This document shows positions 47,372-56,081 of a DNA stretch of 64,000 nt, one piece after another. This DNA is from Bog-473 sp963783965 (GTDB lineage Bacteria > Actinomycetota > Acidimicrobiia > Acidimicrobiales > RAAP-2): contig CAWAPQ010000006.1 of the NCBI GenBank assembly GCA_963783965.1, forward strand, positions 1 through 64,000. The letters run 5' to 3'. Below the pieces are notes generated by a model that worked only from the letters and a program-made list of their open reading frames with translations, did no database searches and was not told the DNA's origin. Position 1 is the first letter of the stretch; the number at the start of each line of letters is the position of its first letter. Position numbers and translations under genes: made by a program.

Positions 47372-47677
47372 GTGACGGTGTATGTCGACGACTGGCGCCA
47401 GCGGGCGACGGTGCGCAATCACACCGACCGCTGGTCGCACCTGCTGGCCGACGACCCCGAGGAGCTGCACGCCATGGCCGCCGCGCTGGGGATCCCGCTG
47501 CGGGGCTACCAGCGCCACCGGCGTTCCGAGGCGCTGAACCACTACGACGTGCCCGAGGCGCTCCGCCTCCGTGCGATCGCGCTCGGTGCCGTGGCGGTGA
47601 CGTGGCGCGAGATGGCGCGACTCACGCGGGAGTGGCGGCGCGCTGGCGCTCGGCCAACGCCACCAGGTCCTCCATGA
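47372..47677 (+). CDS. DUF4031 domain protein
   Basis: 101 residues from GTG 47372. TVYVDDWRQRATVRNHTDRW, SHLLADDPEELHAMAAALGI and HYDVPEALRLRAIALGAVAV match the DUF4031 pattern; no function is established. Its 3' end overlaps the convergent mutase gene by 56 bases. Probably co-transcribed with pccB. Confidence 0.8.
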   Translation: MTVYVDDWRQRATVRNHTDRWSHLLADDPEELHAMAAALGIPLRGYQRHRRSEALNHYDVPEALRLRAIALGAVAVTWREMARLTREWRRAGARPTPPGPP

Positions 47678-49625
47678 TGCGGTCGAAGGAGTAGTCCTTC
47701 GGCGTGTAGACGGACGCCACGCCCTTGCCCAGGAGCAGCTCGGCATCTTCGGGCGGGATGATGCCGCCCACCACGACGGCCGCCGTGCTGCCGGCGGCGC
47801 GCAGGCGGTCGAGCACGTCGGGCACCAGCTCCAGATGCGACCCCGAGAGGATGGACAGCCCCACGATGTCGACGTCCTCGTCGACCGCCGCCGCCACAAT
47901 CTGCTCGGGCGTCAACCGGATCCCTTGATAGATGACCTCGAAGCCGGCGTCGCGGGCCGCCACCGCAATCTGCTCGGCCCCGTTGGAGTGCCCGTCGAGA
48001 CCCGGCTTGGCCACCAGGAACCGCGGCGGGCCCCCGGTGCGCTCGGCCAGCGCCTTGGTGCGCAGCCGGACGGGCTCCAGGCCCAGGTCGTTACCCCGGC
48101 GACCCACGCCGCCGCTGACGCCGGTGGGCGCCCGGAACTCGCCGAAGACCTCGCGCAGCGCGCCCGCCCACTCGCCGGTGGTACCGCCGGCGTGTGCCAG
48201 CGCGATCGTCGCCGCCATGATGTTGCCGTCCGGCCCGTCGTCGTTGGCGACTCGCCGCAACTCGTCGAGGGCCACCCGCACCGCACCCGCATCACGTTCG
48301 GCGCGCCAGCGCTCCACCTCGACGATCTGCTCGGCCTCGACGTTGTGGTCGACCTTCAAGATGTTCTCGAACTCGCCGTCGCCGAGCAGCGGTGAGGGTG
48401 CGGTCTCCGTGAAGCAGTTCACGCCGACCACCAACTGCGCACCCGACTCAATGCGCCGGACCCGCTCGGCCTGGCTGCGCACCAATCGGCGCTTGAGCTC
48501 GTCGATGGCCTCGAAGGCCCCGCCCAACTCCTGCACGTCGTCCAGCTCGGCCGACGCCGCCTCGGCCAGCTCGGCCGTCTTGGCCTCCATTACGACCGAC
48601 CCCTCGAAGATGTCGCCGTACTCGAGCAGGTCGGATTCGAAGGCCAGCACCTGCTGCATGCGCAGGGACCACTGCTGGTCCCAGGGCCGGGGCAGCCCGA
48701 GGGCCTCGTTCCAGGCCGGCAGCTGCATCGCCCGGGCCCGGGCGCTCTTGGACAAGGTGACGCCGAGCGACTCCAGCACGATGCGCTGCACGTTGTTCTC
48801 GGGCTGCTGCTCGGTCAGCCCGAGCGAGTTGACCTGCACGCCGTAGCGGAAGCGGCGGAGCTTGGGGTCCTCCACGCCGTAACGCTCGCGGCAGATGCGG
48901 TCCCACAACTGGGTGAAGGCCCGCATTTTGCAGGTCTCCTCCACGAAGCGGACGCTCGAGTTCACGAAGAAGCTGATGCGGCCGACCACGGCGGGCAGCT
49001 CGGTCTCGGAGATCTTGCCCGAGGCCCGCACGCCGTCGAGCACGCCGATGGCGGTGGCCAGCGCGTAGGCGATCTCCTGCACCGGCGTCGAGCCGGCCTC
49101 TTGGAGGTGGTAGCTGCAGACGTTGATCGGATTCCACCTGGGCGCCTGGCGCACCGTGTAGGCGATGGTGTCCACGGTGAGCCGCAGGCTCGGCCCGGGC
49201 GGGAAGATGTAGGTCCCCCGGCTGAGATATTCCTTGACGATGTCGTTCTGCGTCGTGCCCGCCAGCAGCGCCGGGTCGATGCCCTTGTCCCGGGCGTGCG
49301 CCACGTAGAGCCCGAGCAGCCACGCCGCCGTGGCGTTGATCGTCATGGAGGTGTTCATGGTCTCCACGGGGATGCCCTCGAGCAGCTCGCGCATGTGGCC
49401 CAGGTGGGCCACGGGCACGCCGACCTTGCCGACCTCGCCCGCCGCCTCGGGAGCGTCAGGGTCGTAGCCGGTCTGGGTGGGCAGATCGAAGGCGATGGAG
49501 AGGCCCGTCTGCCCCTTGGCCAGGTTGGTGCGGTAGAGCTCGTTGGAGGCCCGGGCCGTCGAGTGGCCCGAGTAGGTGCGCATCACCCACGGCGCGTCAC
49601 GCTCCCGCTGCTGGTCGGTCGCCAT
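47622..49625 (-). CDS. ecm: Ethylmalonyl-CoA mutase-type B12 enzyme (MeaA/Ecm)
   Basis: 667 residues, both domains in one chain. The N-terminal TIM-barrel begins WVMRTYSGHSTARASNELYR and LAKGQTGLSIAFDLPTQTGY, the wording of the MeaA/ethylmalonyl-CoA group rather than the (2R)-methylmalonyl-CoA mutase group. The C-terminal B12 domain has KPGLDGHSNGAEQIA (the DxHxxG cobalt-ligand motif), ILSGSH and VVGGIIPPED. It would convert (2R)-ethylmalonyl-CoA to (2S)-methylsuccinyl-CoA. The start has a near-perfect ribosome-binding site (GGAGGTGAT). Presence of ccr in the same window strengthens the ethylmalonyl assignment; methylmalonyl activity cannot be excluded. Confidence 0.85.
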   Translation of the reverse strand: MATDQQRERDAPWVMRTYSGHSTARASNELYRTNLAKGQTGLSIAFDLPTQTGYDPDAPEAAGEVGKVGVPVAHLGHMRELLEGIPVETMNTSMTINATAAWLLGLYVAHARDKGIDPALLAGTTQNDIVKEYLSRGTYIFPPGPSLRLTVDTIAYTVRQAPRWNPINVCSYHLQEAGSTPVQEIAYALATAIGVLDGVRASGKISETELPAVVGRISFFVNSSVRFVEETCKMRAFTQLWDRICRERYGVEDPKLRRFRYGVQVNSLGLTEQQPENNVQRIVLESLGVTLSKSARARAMQLPAWNEALGLPRPWDQQWSLRMQQVLAFESDLLEYGDIFEGSVVMEAKTAELAEAASAELDDVQELGGAFEAIDELKRRLVRSQAERVRRIESGAQLVVGVNCFTETAPSPLLGDGEFENILKVDHNVEAEQIVEVERWRAERDAGAVRVALDELRRVANDDGPDGNIMAATIALAHAGGTTGEWAGALREVFGEFRAPTGVSGGVGRRGNDLGLEPVRLRTKALAERTGGPPRFLVAKPGLDGHSNGAEQIAVAARDAGFEVIYQGIRLTPEQIVAAAVDEDVDIVGLSILSGSHLELVPDVLDRLRAAGSTAAVVVGGIIPPEDAELLLGKGVASVYTPKDYSFDRIMEDLVALAERQRAATPA

Positions 49626-49701
49626 TCACATCACCTCCAGACGGGTGGGCCGCTCCACCATTCTGCCCGGTTCCGGACGCCTGCCACGCCGTCACCGTCA
49701 C

Positions 49702-50556
49702 CTAGCGGCTGTAGTCGTAGAAGCCCTTCTTGGTCTTGCGGCCGAGCTGCCCGGAGGTGACCAGGCGGCGCAGCAGCGGCACCGCGGCGTAATTGGGGTC
49801 GCGGTACTCGTCGTAGAGCGCATCGAGAATGGCGAGCGAGGTGTCGAGGCCGACCAGGTCCAGCAGCGCGAAGGGGCCCATGGGGAACCCGCAGCCGCCC
49901 TTCATGGCGGCGTCGATGCCCTCCCTGCTGGCCACGCCCTGCTCGAGCAGGCGGATCGCGTTGTTGAGGTACGGGAAGAGCAGCGCGTTGACGATGAAAC
50001 CGGCCTGGTCCTTGACCTCGACCGGGTCCTTGCCACAGGCGGCGGCGAAGGCCACCGCCGCAGCCACGGTGGCGTCGCTGGCGGTGATCGGCCGCACGAC
50101 CTCGACGAGCGCCATGGCGGGCGCCGGGTTGAAGAAGTGGATGCCGCACACCAGGTCGGGGCGCTTGGTCGCCATCGCCATCTCGACCACCGGCAGCGTC
50201 GAGGTGTTGGTCGCCAGTATCGTGTCGGGCTTGCAGATGCTGTCCAGCTCGGCGAAGAGGTCCTTCTTCACCGCCAGGTCCTCGACCACGGACTCGATCA
50301 CCAGGTCGACGTCGACGAGCTGGCCAAGATGCGTGGTGGCGCCCACCCGACCGGAGATGGCGGACGCCTCCTCTTCGGTGCGCTTGCCCTTCTCGACCTG
50401 CTTGGCCAGCGAGCGGGCCAGGCCCGCCACCATGGCGTCGGCGCCGTCCTGGCTCCGGCTGCGCAGGACGACGTCGTGCCCGTTGGCCGCCGCCACTTCC
50501 GCGATGCCCGCGCCCATGATCCCCGAACCGATGATTCCCACCCGTGTGATCGACAT
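49702..50556 (-). CDS. hbd: 3-hydroxybutyryl-CoA dehydrogenase
   Basis: 284 residues. Rossmann start VGIIGSGIMGAGIAEVAAANG, then VIESVVEDLAVKKDLFAELD, ILATNTSTLPV and the catalytic His in GIHFFNPAPAM with Glu nearby (LVEVVRP). The C-terminal domain has KDQAGFIVNALLFPYLNNAI and GPFALLDLVGLDT. Reduces acetoacetyl-CoA, or oxidises 3-hydroxybutyryl-CoA, with NAD(P). The ATG follows a leaderless-type -10 box overlapped by an operator-like sequence. Confidence 0.92.
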   Translation of the reverse strand: MSITRVGIIGSGIMGAGIAEVAAANGHDVVLRSRSQDGADAMVAGLARSLAKQVEKGKRTEEEASAISGRVGATTHLGQLVDVDLVIESVVEDLAVKKDLFAELDSICKPDTILATNTSTLPVVEMAMATKRPDLVCGIHFFNPAPAMALVEVVRPITASDATVAAAVAFAAACGKDPVEVKDQAGFIVNALLFPYLNNAIRLLEQGVASREGIDAAMKGGCGFPMGPFALLDLVGLDTSLAILDALYDEYRDPNYAAVPLLRRLVTSGQLGRKTKKGFYDYSR

Positions 50557-50564
50557 GGCCGACG

Positions 50565-50581
50565 ACTTTACTGGTCGGTAA
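50565..50581 (-). promoter_or_regulatory. hbd -10 box overlapped by TTAC-N6-GTAA operator
   Basis: Minus-strand TAAAGT (50565-50570) ends eight bases before the hbd ATG. The 14-base sequence TTACTGGTCGGTAA (50568-50581, plus-strand reading) has perfect TTAC/GTAA outer arms and overlaps the -10 box by three bases, a position suited to repression. A close copy lies in the thiolase/ccr promoter region. Confidence 0.55.
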
Positions 50582-50632
50582 CCACGGGCGTCGAAGCCGG
50601 AGGGAGTGCCGGCGGCGTGCAAGAGTGGCGCC

Positions 50633-51319
50633 ATGGACACGTCCGGCACGCTGGCCCTGGTCGGGGGCGACGAATGGACCGAGGGCTGCACCTTCGACGC
50701 CTCCCTGCTGGCCGCGTCGGGTGGGACCGATGTGATGGTGCTGCCGACCGCCGCCGCCTATCAACACCCGGAGCGGGTCGTCCTGCGAGCGGCCGAGTGG
50801 TTCGAGCCGCTGGGCGCCCAGGTGGAGGGGCTCATGGTGGTGGACAGGGCCTCGTCCGAGGATCCGGGCATGGCCGCCACCCTGGCCGGCGCCCGCTTCA
50901 TCTACCTCTCGGGGGGCTCACCGCTCCACCTCAGGGCCGTGCTCAAGAGGTCGGCCGTCTACGACGCACTCCTGCAGGCCTTCGCCGGCGGCGCCGTCGT
51001 GGCCGGGGCCGGGGCCGGGGCGATGGTCCTCACGGATCCCATGGCCGACCCCCGCGGCGGCGCGCTGACGCTGGGACTGGGCCTGGTCGACAAGTTCACC
51101 GTCGTCCCCCACTTCGGCGACGAGCACGATGACGCCCACGGCCAGAAGCTCGAACGCACCGTCGCCATGGCTCCCGCCGCGCTGCCGGTCGTGGCACTGC
51201 CGGCCCGGACCGCCTTGATCAGGAACGGTGGGGGTGCCTGGCGCTCCGAGGGCGCGGGCACGCCGTCCGTCTTCGTGGGCGGTGCGCTGACCGAGGGGTT
51301 GACGGCACTGGGCAGCTGA
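50633..51319 (+). CDS. Peptidase S51-like protein lacking the catalytic serine
   Basis: 228 residues. The fold of S51 peptidases/cyanophycinases is recognisable: LALVGGDEWTEGC, VMVLPTAAAYQHPERVVLRA, FIYLSGGSPLHLRAVLKRS, DPMADPRGGALTLGLGLVD. The nucleophile loop, normally GSSAGAM, reads GAGAGAM at 125-131, so the serine expected at 127 is glycine. Probably not a serine peptidase; it may bind a ligand or have lost function. Divergent from hbd, sharing a 76-base promoter region. Confidence 0.8.
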   Translation: MDTSGTLALVGGDEWTEGCTFDASLLAASGGTDVMVLPTAAAYQHPERVVLRAAEWFEPLGAQVEGLMVVDRASSEDPGMAATLAGARFIYLSGGSPLHLRAVLKRSAVYDALLQAFAGGAVVAGAGAGAMVLTDPMADPRGGALTLGLGLVDKFTVVPHFGDEHDDAHGQKLERTVAMAPAALPVVALPARTALIRNGGGAWRSEGAGTPSVFVGGALTEGLTALGS

Positions 51320-51370
51320 CCGCCCGATTCTGCGCGCTCCCCTCCCGGCGGCCGGGACCATTCCTTTCCG

Positions 51371-52709
51371 ATGGCCGGGAACCAGACAGTCGCCAACAAC
51401 CTCACCGACTCCGGCAACCTCACCGACTCCGGCAGCTCCGACCTGATCGCTGCGGTGGCGGCCGAGTCCAAGGAGGAGCTCGCCGCCGGTCTCGAGGAGG
51501 ACTTCGCCCAGATGGCGGCGGCCCAGGGGAGGGTCCTCGTCCGCCTGGGCGAGGTGGCCCGGCGCCAATCGTTCCGCGACGAGGGCGCCACCTCTCTCGA
51601 GACCTGGGCCGTCGAACGCTTCGGGGTGAGCGTCCCCACGGCCCGGGCCTATGTCCATGTGGCCGAGAAGGCCGACCAGGTGCCCCACCTGGTCGGGGCG
51701 CTCTGCGATGGGGAGGTGTCCTTGGACAAGGTCCGAGCCGTGCTCGATGTGGCCACGCCTTCGACAGAAGGTGCATTGTGTGAGGAGGCCAAGGCGTGCG
51801 GTGTCCGTGAGCTGAGCGACATCGCCCAGATGAGCGCTGCGCGCCAGGGGGCCCAGCGCACCGGGCCACCGGTGCGTTCTGAGCACGACCGGCGCTACCT
51901 GCGCTTCAACGACACCTTCAAGACCATGACGGTGCAGCTGCCCGCCGAGTCCTATGCGCAGACCAAGGCCTGCCTCGAAGCCCGGGCCCGCGAGATCCCC
52001 TCCGACGACGAGGTCCCCTCCGAGGACGGAGCGCCCTTCGAAGGGCAAGATCTCCTCGGCGGGCCCGGTCGCTCCAGCGGGCAAGGTCTCCTCGGCGGGC
52101 CGGCGGCGCTGGGACCAGCGCCTCCACGACGCCTTCATCGACCTCATCGCCACGGGGGGTGCAAAGAGCGCGCAGAGCTCGGGCACCCCGTTCTTCGTGG
52201 TGGCCCATGTCGCGCTCAGTGCCCTGGTCAAGGACTCAGACGAGGCCACCGACTCAGGCGAGCTGACAGAACTGGCCGGCGAGCTCGAGCACGACGGGTT
52301 GATCGACACCGAGACCGCCCGGCGCATCGCCTGTGACGCCACCATGGTGGTGGCCCTCGACGACGAGGTCGGCCACACCATGTACGAGGGCCGGGCTCGC
52401 CGCTTCCCGACCGGGGCCCAACGCCGAGAGGTCATGCGACGCGACCGACGATGTCGCTTCCCGGGCTGCAACGCGGTGACCTTCACCAATATCCATCACA
52501 TCGTCCCGTGGAAACCGGGGGGACGGACCGACCTCGACAACATCTGCCTCACGTGTCGACATCATCACGGGGTGGTGCACCGAAAGGGCTGGACGATGAG
52601 CGGCAACGCCAATGAGGAGCTGACCTTTCGCGCCCCGAACGGCCGGGTCATGACGTCGCGCCCCTCGCCGCTGTGGACCAGGGTCGGGGCGGGGCGTCGA
52701 TCGGGCTGA
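51371..52709 (+). CDS. DUF222/13E12-type protein with HNH nuclease domain, frameshifted
   Basis: Common actinobacterial protein family found in many copies. The N-terminal helical DUF222 region (DFAQMAAAQGRVLVRLGEVA, YVHVAEKADQVPHLVGALCD) is followed after a Glu/Asp/Gly-rich linker by an HNH domain with CRFPGC, TNIHHIVPWKPGGRTDLDN and CRHHHGVVH, so the zinc and catalytic His residues are present. The frame changes once, between about 52055 and 52115, inside the linker. DNA-cleaving activity and target are unknown. Confidence 0.8.
52043..52101. repeat. Direct 23-base repeat, 36-base spacing, in the HNH gene linker
   Basis: The 23-base segments at 52043-52065 and 52079-52101 (core TCTCCTCGGCGGGCC) are identical except for one A/G difference. 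The 36-base period equals 12 codons. The frameshift of the gene lies within or just after this repeat, so slippage or collapsed repeats are a likely cause. Confidence 0.85.
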
Positions 52710-52722
52710 GCCCGAAGAAGCG

Positions 52723-53280
52723 CTAGTCCTTCTCTTCGATCGTGACGCTCTCGATCACGACTTGTTCGGTCGGAGCACCGGAGCGGCTTCCCACGTTGTT
52801 GATCCTCTCCACCACGTCGAGCCCGGTCACGACTTCGCCGAAGTGCGCGTACAACGGCGGGAGGCGCACCCCGTCAGGGCCGCTGATCACGAAGAACTGG
52901 CTGCCGTTGGTGTTCGGCCCGGCGTTGGCCATGGCCAGCGATCCGACCTGGTAGCGCCCTTCCGATGGCAGCTCGTCGTCGAAGCGGTAGCCGGGACCTC
53001 CTGAACCCGAACCCGTGGGGTCACCGCCCTGAAGCACGAAGCCCGGGATGATGCGATGGAACACGATGCCGTCGTAGTAGTGGTAGCGCGCCAGAAAGAC
53101 GAAACTGTTGACGGTCCTCGGCGCTGCAAGGGGGTCGAGCGCAATGACCATCGTGCCGTGCGACGTGACCATGGTGGCCACGTAGCGCTTGGCGGTGTCG
53201 ATGAGCATCGGCGGCTCTTCGTCGAACTTGCGCTGCTGCGGGCTGGAGCCGTCGGCTTCGGGTGGGGTTGGTGTGGCCAT
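52723..53280 (-). CDS. Peptidyl-prolyl cis-trans isomerase, cyclophilin type, cytoplasmic
   Basis: 185 residues. NSFVFLARYHYYDGIVFHRI, IPGFVLQGGDPTGSGSGGPG, AMANAGPNTNGSQFFVI contain the catalytic Arg and Phe/Gln residues of cyclophilins. A Pro/Ser-rich 25-residue N-terminus lacks a signal or membrane helix. Ten bases downstream of the second, membrane-anchored cyclophilin; probably a tandem duplication. Confidence 0.9.
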   Translation of the reverse strand: MATPTPPEADGSSPQQRKFDEEPPMLIDTAKRYVATMVTSHGTMVIALDPLAAPRTVNSFVFLARYHYYDGIVFHRIIPGFVLQGGDPTGSGSGGPGYRFDDELPSEGRYQVGSLAMANAGPNTNGSQFFVISGPDGVRLPPLYAHFGEVVTGLDVVERINNVGSRSGAPTEQVVIESVTIEEKD

Positions 53281-53290
53281 GGTGGCTGTC

Positions 53291-54136
53291 CTAGCTCTCG
53301 TGGATAGTGACGGAAATGATGCGCTGCGTGACGTCAGGCGGCATGCCCGAGGCCGAACCCTGCTTGTCGATGGTGTCGACCACGCTCATGCCGGATGTGA
53401 CTTGCCCGAAGAGCGAGTAGGAGTTGGGCAGGCTCTCGCCCTGGGGGCCCGAGACGATGAAGAACTGGCTTCCGCCGGTGTTGGGCTGGCCCGTGTTGGC
53501 CATCACCAGGGCGCCTAGTGGGTACTGCTGGGCGGGGTTGGCGGCCTTGGCCGGGAGCTCATCCGGGATGGTGTAGCCGGGCTCGGACCCACCGTTGGTC
53601 TGCGCCGGGTTGCCAGTCTGGAGCACGAAGCCGGGAATGACCCGGAAGAAGGCGCCGCAGTTGAAGTAGCCCTTGTTGGCGAGAAACACGAAGTTGTTCA
53701 CCGTCTTGGGGGCGGCCGTGGCGTCCAGCGAGACATCGAAGGTCCCCGCGGTCGTCTTGAACGTGGCCGTGTACTGCTTGGTCGTGTCGATCGTCATGGG
53801 CGGGGCAGTGGTGTACTTCTGGCTGGCGGCCGCTGTCGGAGTCGTCGGCGAAGCCGGGCAGCCCGCCTTGACTGCGACCTCGTTGGCCTGGGCCTGCAGC
53901 TTCGCGTCCGCACCCTTCGCGGCTGCCGTCGTGGTGGTGGTGCCGCCCTTGGACTTGGAGGACGCGCCGTTGTTGCTGTTGCCGGAGACCAGAAAGACGA
54001 TCCCAACGATGATGCCTGCAAGCACCACGATGATCACGGTATTGCGAATCTGCTTGCGGCGCTTCTGTTGCTTGGCCTCCGCCGCCAGCCGGGCCTCCCT
54101 TGCCGCGCGCTGACGGGCTCTCTTGTCGCTGGGCAC
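53291..54136 (-). CDS. Peptidyl-prolyl cis-trans isomerase, cyclophilin type, membrane-anchored
   Basis: 281 residues from GTG 54136. A very basic N-terminus (KRARQRAAREARLAAEAKQQ) precedes one transmembrane helix (NTVIIVVLAGIIVGIVFLV), then a Ser/Thr/Lys linker and a cyclophilin domain outside the membrane (NNFVFLANKGYFNCGAFFRV, GFVLQTGNPAQTNGGSEPGY, NTGGSQFFIVSG). Two cysteines not usual in the family (KAGCPAS, FNCGAFF) might form a disulphide. TAGGGT eight bases before the GTG supports this start. Confidence 0.9.
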   Translation of the reverse strand: MPSDKRARQRAAREARLAAEAKQQKRRKQIRNTVIIVVLAGIIVGIVFLVSGNSNNGASSKSKGGTTTTTAAAKGADAKLQAQANEVAVKAGCPASPTTPTAAASQKYTTAPPMTIDTTKQYTATFKTTAGTFDVSLDATAAPKTVNNFVFLANKGYFNCGAFFRVIPGFVLQTGNPAQTNGGSEPGYTIPDELPAKAANPAQQYPLGALVMANTGQPNTGGSQFFIVSGPQGESLPNSYSLFGQVTSGMSVVDTIDKQGSASGMPPDVTQRIISVTIHES

Positions 54137-54144
54137 GGCCCGAG

Positions 54145-54150
54145 ACCCTA
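54145..54150 (-). promoter_or_regulatory. Leaderless-type -10 box (TAGGGT) for the membrane cyclophilin
   Basis: TAGGGT on the minus strand, eight bases before GTG 54136, without a Shine-Dalgarno sequence. It back-to-backs with the lysC promoter about 110 bases away. Confidence 0.5.
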
Positions 54151-54257
54151 CCGAATCCCCGGAGGGGGTTCGGATCGCCCCGCCTGTGTGAACGCGCTCA
54201 GGGGCCTTGCCGTCAGGACCGCCGACCACCCTGGCGAGCAGGCGGTTCCGCAGTCTG

Positions 54258-54263
54258 TAGCCT
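54258..54263 (+). promoter_or_regulatory. Leaderless-type -10 box (TAGCCT) for lysC
   Basis: TAGCCT ends seven bases before ATG 54271, identical in sequence and spacing to the pccB box. It fixes the start at MPLVVQKFGG rather than at an upstream in-frame ATG (54100). Confidence 0.6.
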
Positions 54264-54270
54264 CGTCCGG

Positions 54271-55482
54271 ATGCCACTGGTCGTCCAGAAATTCGGCGGC
54301 ACCTCGGTCGGTGACGCCGACCGGATCCGCGCCGTGGCCGACCACATTGCCCGCACCCGCCGCCAGGGCAGCGAGGTGGTGGCGGTGGTGAGCGCCATGG
54401 GCAAGACCACCGACGACCTCATCCACCTGGCCAACTCGGTCAGCGCAACCCAGCCGCCTCGCGAGTACGACATGCTCGTGAGCACCGGCGAGCGGATCTC
54501 CATGTCGCTCCTTGTGATGGCCCTCGCCGACCTGGGAGTCGACGCCGCGTCCTTCACCGGCAGCCAGGTCGGAATCATCACCGACGACGACCACACCCGG
54601 GCCAAGATCCTGGAGGTCAAAGGGGATCGCCTGCGCGAGGCGCTGGCCGCCGGGAAGGTGCCGGTCGTCGCGGGGTTCCAGGGGGTCTCTGCCACCCGCG
54701 AAATAACCACGCTGGGACGCGGTGGCTCCGACGCCACGGCCGTTGCGCTCGCCGCCGTACTGGACGCCGATGCCTGCGAGATCTACACGGACGTCACCGG
54801 GGTGTTCACGGCGGACCCCAGGATCGTGCCCGAGGCCCACCGGATCAACCGGATCTCCTTCGAAGAGATGCTCGAGATGGCGGCCACCGGAGGACGGGTC
54901 CTGATGCTGCGCGCCGTCGAATTCGCCCGGAACCACAACGTCCCGCTGCACGTCCGGAGCAGTTTCACCTGGGAGCCCGGCACGTGGGTCGTGGAGGAGG
55001 ATGCAGACATGGAAGAAGCCGTCGTCACCGCCGTGACCCATGACACGTCGGAGGCCAAGGTCACGGTCAGCGGCGTCCCCGACCGCCCCGGTGTAGCGGC
55101 GCGGCTCTTCCGCGCTCTGGCCGACCAGTCGATCAACGTCGACATGATTGTGCAGAACACGTCCGATCACGGCACGACCGACATCTCGTTCACCGTCCCC
55201 ACAGCCGACTTGCCGGTCGCCGTGGCGACCGCCGAGGGCCACGCCAATGAGCTGGGCGCCTCGCGTGTAACGGCCGACGCCGACGTGGCCCGGGTCTCCC
55301 TCGTTGGAGTCGGCATGAAGTCGCATCCCGGCATCGCGGCCACCATGTTCGAAACGCTGGCCAACGAGGAGATCAACATCGACATGATCTCGACCTCGAC
55401 CATCCGGACCTCGTGCATCGTGTCCGAGGATGACGTTGAGCGCGCCGTCCGCTCCCTGCATGCGGCGTTTTCCCTCGGCTGA
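54271..55482 (+). CDS. lysC: Aspartate kinase
   Basis: 403 residues. Phosphorylates aspartate, first step to lysine, threonine, methionine and diaminopimelate. Residues 7-15 KFGGTSVGD, then SAMGKTTDDLI, STGERISMSLL and TTLGRGGSDATAVALAAVL form the kinase domain. Two ACT domains follow (VTVSGVPDRPGVAARLFRAL and VSLVGVGMKSHPGIAATMFE), the usual site of feedback control by lysine or threonine. The C-terminal QSINVDMIVQN and EINIDMISTS repeats are typical. Stop overlaps the next ATG by one base. Confidence 0.96.
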   Translation: MPLVVQKFGGTSVGDADRIRAVADHIARTRRQGSEVVAVVSAMGKTTDDLIHLANSVSATQPPREYDMLVSTGERISMSLLVMALADLGVDAASFTGSQVGIITDDDHTRAKILEVKGDRLREALAAGKVPVVAGFQGVSATREITTLGRGGSDATAVALAAVLDADACEIYTDVTGVFTADPRIVPEAHRINRISFEEMLEMAATGGRVLMLRAVEFARNHNVPLHVRSSFTWEPGTWVVEEDADMEEAVVTAVTHDTSEAKVTVSGVPDRPGVAARLFRALADQSINVDMIVQNTSDHGTTDISFTVPTADLPVAVATAEGHANELGASRVTADADVARVSLVGVGMKSHPGIAATMFETLANEEINIDMISTSTIRTSCIVSEDDVERAVRSLHAAFSLG

Positions 55483-56060
55483 TGCCGAACAAGGGAAAGG
55501 CGAAGGCGACAGCCGGGCGCACCCTGTGGTTGTTACGTCACGCCAAGACGGTGACCGATCCTCCGCCCGGTGGCGTCGACTTCGACCGTGTCCTCGCCCC
55601 GCGAGGCCGGCGCGACGCCACCGCACTCGGGCGGCGCTTCGCCGGCGCAGGCGACGGCCTCGGACCCGCCCTCCAAGGGGTGCCCCGGCCACAGATCGCG
55701 CTGGTCTCGCCTGCTGTCCGCACGGCGGCGACGGCTGAACTGGTCTTGGCGGATATGGCCGGATACCCGCAATGTCGCATGGAAGGAGCCATCTACGGGG
55801 CTGACCCGGAGGAGGTGCTCACCCTCGTCCGGGCCCTCCCCGACGACGTCAACGCCGCCATGGTCGTGGGCCATAACCCGACCGCACAGGCACTTTCCCA
55901 AGGCCTGCTGTCCCCTCGCGACAAGAAGGGGTACTCCGCCGTGATTCGGAACGGCTTCCCGACCTGCGCGCTCGGCGTCTACGCGTTCGACGTCGACCAC
56001 TGGGTTGATGTGGCGGCCCGGACTGCCAAGTTGATCGCGATTCTGGGCCCGCCCTACTAA
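55482..56060 (+). CDS. SixA-like phosphohistidine phosphatase
   Basis: 192 residues, histidine phosphatase superfamily. The RHG-type motif is WLLRHAKT near residue 20, the second catalytic His lies in AMVVGHNP, and SPAVRTAATAEL is the middle block. May dephosphorylate a phosphohistidine or small phosphoester. Translationally coupled to lysC by a TGATG overlap, an arrangement whose meaning is unclear. Confidence 0.82.
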   Translation: MPNKGKAKATAGRTLWLLRHAKTVTDPPPGGVDFDRVLAPRGRRDATALGRRFAGAGDGLGPALQGVPRPQIALVSPAVRTAATAELVLADMAGYPQCRMEGAIYGADPEEVLTLVRALPDDVNAAMVVGHNPTAQALSQGLLSPRDKKGYSAVIRNGFPTCALGVYAFDVDHWVDVAARTAKLIAILGPPY

Positions 56061-56081
56061 GGCCCGGCCCTGCTCCTGGAG

